From: Bacteroidota bacterium
GTDB lineage: Bacteria > Bacteroidota > Bacteroidia > NS11-12g > UBA955
Assembly (NCBI GenBank): GCA_027621365.1
Contig: JAQCBH010000007.1
Location: 32,381 to 96,380 of the forward strand
DNA: 64,000 nt
Reading direction: 5' to 3'
The first letter of the stretch is position 1. Every line of letters begins with the position of its first letter. Under the pieces are notes generated by a model that did no database searches, was not told where the DNA came from, and saw only the letters and a program-made list of their open reading frames with translations. Of the stretch, positions 61,374 through 64,000 are shown piece by piece. The position numbers and the translations under genes were made by a program.

Positions 61374-61450
61374 GGTTCGGTAGTTCAGCTGGTTAGAATA
61401 CATGCCTGTCACGCATGGGGTCGCGGGTTCGAGCCCCGTCCGGACCGCCA
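61374..61450 (+). tRNA. tRNA-Asp (GTC)
   Basis: Acceptor GGTTCGG/CCGGACC, D-arm with TAGTTCAGCTGGTTAGAATA, anticodon loop CTGTCAC (GTC), T-arm GCGGGTTCGAGCCCCGT, discriminator G and encoded CCA. The other two tRNA genes here lack CCA. Confidence 0.96.
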
Positions 61451-61453
61451 GAC

Positions 61454-61482
61454 AAAAACCCCGCCTTTCGGCGGGGTTTTTT
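61454..61482 (+). terminator. Terminator of tRNA-Asp
   Basis: CCCCGCC, TTTC, GGCGGGG, then six T, with A-tract on the other side. Perfect stem. Confidence 0.92.
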
Positions 61483-61489
61483 ATATTTG
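61482..61489 (+). promoter_or_regulatory. -7 box of the ion channel gene
   Basis: TATATTTG, 5 nt before ATG 61495, overlapping the last base of the terminator T-tract. Confidence 0.55.
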
Positions 61490-61494
61490 GCTGC

Positions 61495-62214
61495 ATGAGC
61501 TTTTGGGAGAAGAATTTGCAGCGCATCGAAGGTTTGGTCTATGCCCTTATTATTTTAAGTGTTTCTAGCATTGTTTTAGAGACACATAAGGGGTTAAGTG
61601 CTGAATGGCATGCGGGCTTGAAAAAATTCGAGCTTTTTACCTATATCGTATTCACCGTTGAGTATGCCCTTCGTTTGGGTTTTGCCATTCGCCAAGGCAG
61701 GATCAGGTCTTATGCCTTTTCCTTTTTCGGCATCATCGATTTGTTGGCCATTTTACCCTTCTTTTTACCCTTTTTTATTGCATTTGATGCTAGAGCCTTA
61801 AGAACATTGCGTCTACTTCGAATGGTCAATTTAATTAAAATGGTACGCCATAGCATGGCGGTTAGGACCTTGGTTAAGGTGATTCAATCCATCAAAACGG
61901 AGCTGGGGCTGACCTTGTTTGCCAGCCTGGTTTTGGTCCTCATGGCCGGCATGATGATGTATTACGCTGAACATGAAACGCAACCTGAAGTATTTACGAA
62001 TATGAGCCAAGCCATTTGGTGGGCCATTGCGACATTGACGACTATAGGGTATGGAGATATCTATCCTATTACTGCTATAGGTAAGCTATTGGCTTCTGTG
62101 GTTGCCCTTATAGGTATAGGATTGATAGCCATCCCGACTGGTTTGATTTCAGCGGCCTATGTAAAAGCCTTGAAAGACGATACTCAATCGGCAGATACCA
62201 AGAACCACGAGTAG
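61495..62214 (+). CDS. Voltage-gated-type potassium channel
   Basis: 239 aa from ATG 61495. Six helices with S4-like arginine repeat RALRTLRLLRMVNLIK, pore helix AIWWAIATLTTIGYGD carrying the K+ filter TIGYGD, and S6 VALIGIGLIAIPTG. Expected to be a tetrameric K+ channel in the inner membrane. The last 31 nt overlap the convergent nuclease gene. Confidence 0.9.
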   Translation: MSFWEKNLQRIEGLVYALIILSVSSIVLETHKGLSAEWHAGLKKFELFTYIVFTVEYALRLGFAIRQGRIRSYAFSFFGIIDLLAILPFFLPFFIAFDARALRTLRLLRMVNLIKMVRHSMAVRTLVKVIQSIKTELGLTLFASLVLVLMAGMMMYYAEHETQPEVFTNMSQAIWWAIATLTTIGYGDIYPITAIGKLLASVVALIGIGLIAIPTGLISAAYVKALKDDTQSADTKNHE

Positions 62215-62783
62215 GGTTTACCCTTTACGGAGCCATCGTTTGGGAAACGGTAAGTCCAGGTATGGCCTTGGTGCTGAAGTGTTTTACTGAAATGAGTGGG
62301 GACCTGAGCACCAGTGGCTAAGGTTCTTAGTGCTTGGCGCGATGGCAAGGGTTCAAATTCAACTACAACAAGTACTTGTACCGGGCCTCGTTCTGACATC
62401 TCCCGTTCCAAATCTTCTAATCCTTTCCAGGGTCCCCGATTCAAAGACTCGTGCTGAAGGGCACAGTTCAAATAACTAAAGGTTTGTCGCAAGGCGAGGG
62501 AGTCACAAGCGAAATCTGCAGCAGGCGCCAAGTGCCCTTTGTCCCATTCGTTATGGGCATAGTCAGCATTGTTGGAGGTGTGAACGGAGTCAACCTGGAA
62601 AAAATTCAAGCCCGAGCGAGAGAATGTTCCTTCTGTGCATTGAACGGTGTACCACAGGCGCTGAGGTTGCTCGAATGCCTCGTTGTATTCCACTTGAAAG
62701 ATACCCGCATCTACATAACGCACTTGGGCAGACAACGCTGACCCGAGCAGAATCATAGCTAAAAAGTTCAGCCAGTTTTTCAT
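62184..62783 (-). CDS. Secreted DNA/RNA non-specific endonuclease
   Basis: 199 aa with signal peptide (ending LSAQ). beta-beta-alpha metal site as DKGHLAPAADF (catalytic His84, a DxGH variant of DRGH), followed by SYLNCALQHESLNRGPWKGLE with the metal-binding Asn. It likely degrades extracellular nucleic acid. Start overlaps the upstream small gene in TGATG. Confidence 0.9.
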   Translation of the reverse strand: MKNWLNFLAMILLGSALSAQVRYVDAGIFQVEYNEAFEQPQRLWYTVQCTEGTFSRSGLNFFQVDSVHTSNNADYAHNEWDKGHLAPAADFACDSLALRQTFSYLNCALQHESLNRGPWKGLEDLEREMSERGPVQVLVVVEFEPLPSRQALRTLATGAQVPTHFSKTLQHQGHTWTYRFPNDGSVKGKPYSWFLVSAD

Positions 62784-63094
62784 CAGAAAGTCAATTCATT
62801 GGACAAAACCCAAACTTGCCCGAAAATCCCAACGCTCAATACTTGGTCATGGTTTTCGGTCTGAATACGTGTCATGGAAGCCAAGTAATAATTGTCATAT
62901 GTCATCAGGGTTTCGATGGCTAGCTGACTGGCTCCGCGGTTAATCAATTGCCCCAGTTTGGAAGCCAGATTGTCTTGAGTCTTCTCCGTGGTTTGGTTGC
63001 GTATTTCCGTGCGAACTGCTTCTTGGTGTTGGCTAAATTGGGGGTTGCTATACAAAGCCAAGCCTAGAATGAGGATGAACAATAACAATCGCAT
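62783..63094 (-). CDS. Small exported or anchored protein (DUF4359-like)
   Basis: 103 aa from ATG 63094 (MRLLLFILILGLALYSNPQFSQH), a hydrophobic segment followed by NP, as in DUF4359 proteins; the frame continues upstream but that part overlaps nhaA. The rest is polar, with one amphipathic helix. Function unknown. It lies 17 bp after the nhaA stop. Confidence 0.7.
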   Translation of the reverse strand: MRLLLFILILGLALYSNPQFSQHQEAVRTEIRNQTTEKTQDNLASKLGQLINRGASQLAIETLMTYDNYYLASMTRIQTENHDQVLSVGIFGQVWVLSNELTF

Positions 63095-63111
63095 AAAGCA
63101 AGTTAGTGAAA

Positions 63112-64000
63112 TTATTTGTGACCCCAGCGAAGCAAGCTGTAGCCCAAAACGGCGGCTGTAGCGCTGGCAATCAATACGCTCAATTTGCCCAAATCGATCA
63201 AGAAATGATCGGTAAAGGCGAGGTTGGTCACGAACATGGCCATGGTGAATCCGATACCGCCCAATAGACCGGCACCCCACAACATGCGCAGGCTAATGTT
63301 GGGAGAAAGATGGGTGTAACCCAGTTTGATGCTGAGCAAGCTGAATCCCACAATACCCAGAGGTTTTCCTACTACCAATCCTAAGAAAATACCAATCGAT
63401 TCGGGGCCAAAAAAGTGCGAAAAGGTTTCGCTGCTGATGGGAATAGCCGTGTTGGCCAAGGCAAACAAAGGCAGAATGAAGAAGGTTACGGGAGCCGCCA
63501 AGCTGTGTTCCAATTTGTACGATACCGTATGGGGTTTTCCGTCTTCGAAGGGTATGGCGAAAGCCAAAATAACTCCAGCCAAGGTGGCGTGAATGCCCGA
63601 GTGCATCATGGTGAGCCACAGCAATAGACCTAGAGGCAGGTATACCCACAGCGAGGTCACTCCTCGTTTTTGGAGCACGAACAATATCGCAGTAATCAAT
63701 GCGGCTGATCCCAACCAAATCCAGTGAAAGCCGTGGCCGTAGAATATGGCAATGACAAAAATGGCACCGAGGTCATCGATGATGGCCAAAGCAGTTAAGA
63801 ATACCTTCAATGAAGGTGGTACGCGATTGCCCAATAAGCTCATGAGGGCAATGGCAAAGGCTATGTCAGTGGCAGTGGGAATGCCTATGCCTCGCAAGGT
63901 TTCGGGTGATCCCAAATTGCTTAAGAAGTAGATCAAAGCGGGCACGACCATTCCACCTGCTGCAGCAATCACCGGTAAAAGGGCCTGCTTTCGGTTGCTC
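63112..64000 (-). CDS. nhaA: Na+/H+ antiporter NhaA (N-terminus outside window)
   Basis: Partial: the frame is open to the right edge, and the missing part would be roughly 100 residues. Visible: RKQALLPVIAAAGGMVVPALIY, GIGIPTATDIAFAIALMSLLG with the TATDIAFA segment, and LKVFLTALAIIDDLGAIFVIA containing the ion-binding Asp pair. It exports sodium for protons under alkaline or salt stress. Confidence 0.93.
   Translation of the reverse strand, partial: SNRKQALLPVIAAAGGMVVPALIYFLSNLGSPETLRGIGIPTATDIAFAIALMSLLGNRVPPSLKVFLTALAIIDDLGAIFVIAIFYGHGFHWIWLGSAALITAILFVLQKRGVTSLWVYLPLGLLLWLTMMHSGIHATLAGVILAFAIPFEDGKPHTVSYKLEHSLAAPVTFFILPLFALANTAIPISSETFSHFFGPESIGIFLGLVVGKPLGIVGFSLLSIKLGYTHLSPNISLRMLWGAGLLGGIGFTMAMFVTNLAFTDHFLIDLGKLSVLIASATAAVLGYSLLRWGHK

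Overview
The window is a gene-dense chromosomal segment from an aerobic, Gram-negative member of the Bacteroidota, most likely Flavobacteriales or a close relative. The evidence is a PorX regulator, a secreted protein with a type IX secretion (T9SS) tail, a PorE-like OmpA protein, Oar-like TonB receptors, a single-chain GcvP, an S-layer-free lipid A pathway (LpxB, KdsA), TAnnTTTG -7 promoter boxes and a general lack of Shine-Dalgarno sequences. Leucine is mostly TTG. No rRNA, insertion sequence, phage gene or CRISPR array was seen.

Layout. 1-8199: a terminal oxidase operon (coxB end, coxA, ctaA, ctaB, two subunit-III proteins, subunit IV, SCO, DUF420, a small CxxC membrane protein, DUF983), closed by a terminator shared with recA. 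8249-14582: recA and radC (divergent), gcvP and a GT-C glycosyltransferase. 14667-17066: porX, an unknown lipoprotein and tsaE. 17125-21881: thiN and xth facing the surE / small membrane protein / lpxB / purM operon. 21957-31536: a large Oar-like TonB receptor and a sensory block (Kelch-like transmembrane protein, LytS-type propeller kinase, LytTR regulator, HTH-like protein). 31533-41163: mixed metabolism (DMT permease, aldose epimerase, MenE-like ligase, T9SS cargo, Tat-targeted aminotransferase, AnmK, amino-acid dehydrogenase, peptidase T). 41186-44057: tRNA-Pro, GC-rich hairpins, then a compact ATP-grasp / NeuB / HAD operon. 44096-47370: a TonB receptor divergent from a membrane-anchored XRE regulator, a three-copy 86-bp repeat and tRNA-Leu. 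47484-55849: DinB-like protein, AsmA protein, AraC regulator with a type II sulfide:quinone reductase, a small membrane protein, an HtrA protease and KdsA. 55939-64000: PorE-like OmpA protein, M1 aminopeptidase, tRNA-Asp, potassium channel, a secreted nuclease and NhaA (cut by the window end).

Three themes stand out. First, at least nine genes have a -7 box TAnnTTTG (or one mismatch) exactly 4 nt before the start codon, and several more at 5-6 nt, which suggests widespread leaderless transcription and also fixes many start codons. Second, convergent genes repeatedly share or overlap stop codons. Third, GC-rich palindromes cluster near tRNA genes and in one coding patch. The best candidates for undescribed biology are the PorE-like protein with a degenerate retropepsin-like tail, the four-gene sensory block, the ATP-grasp/NeuB/HAD module and the 86-bp repeat.
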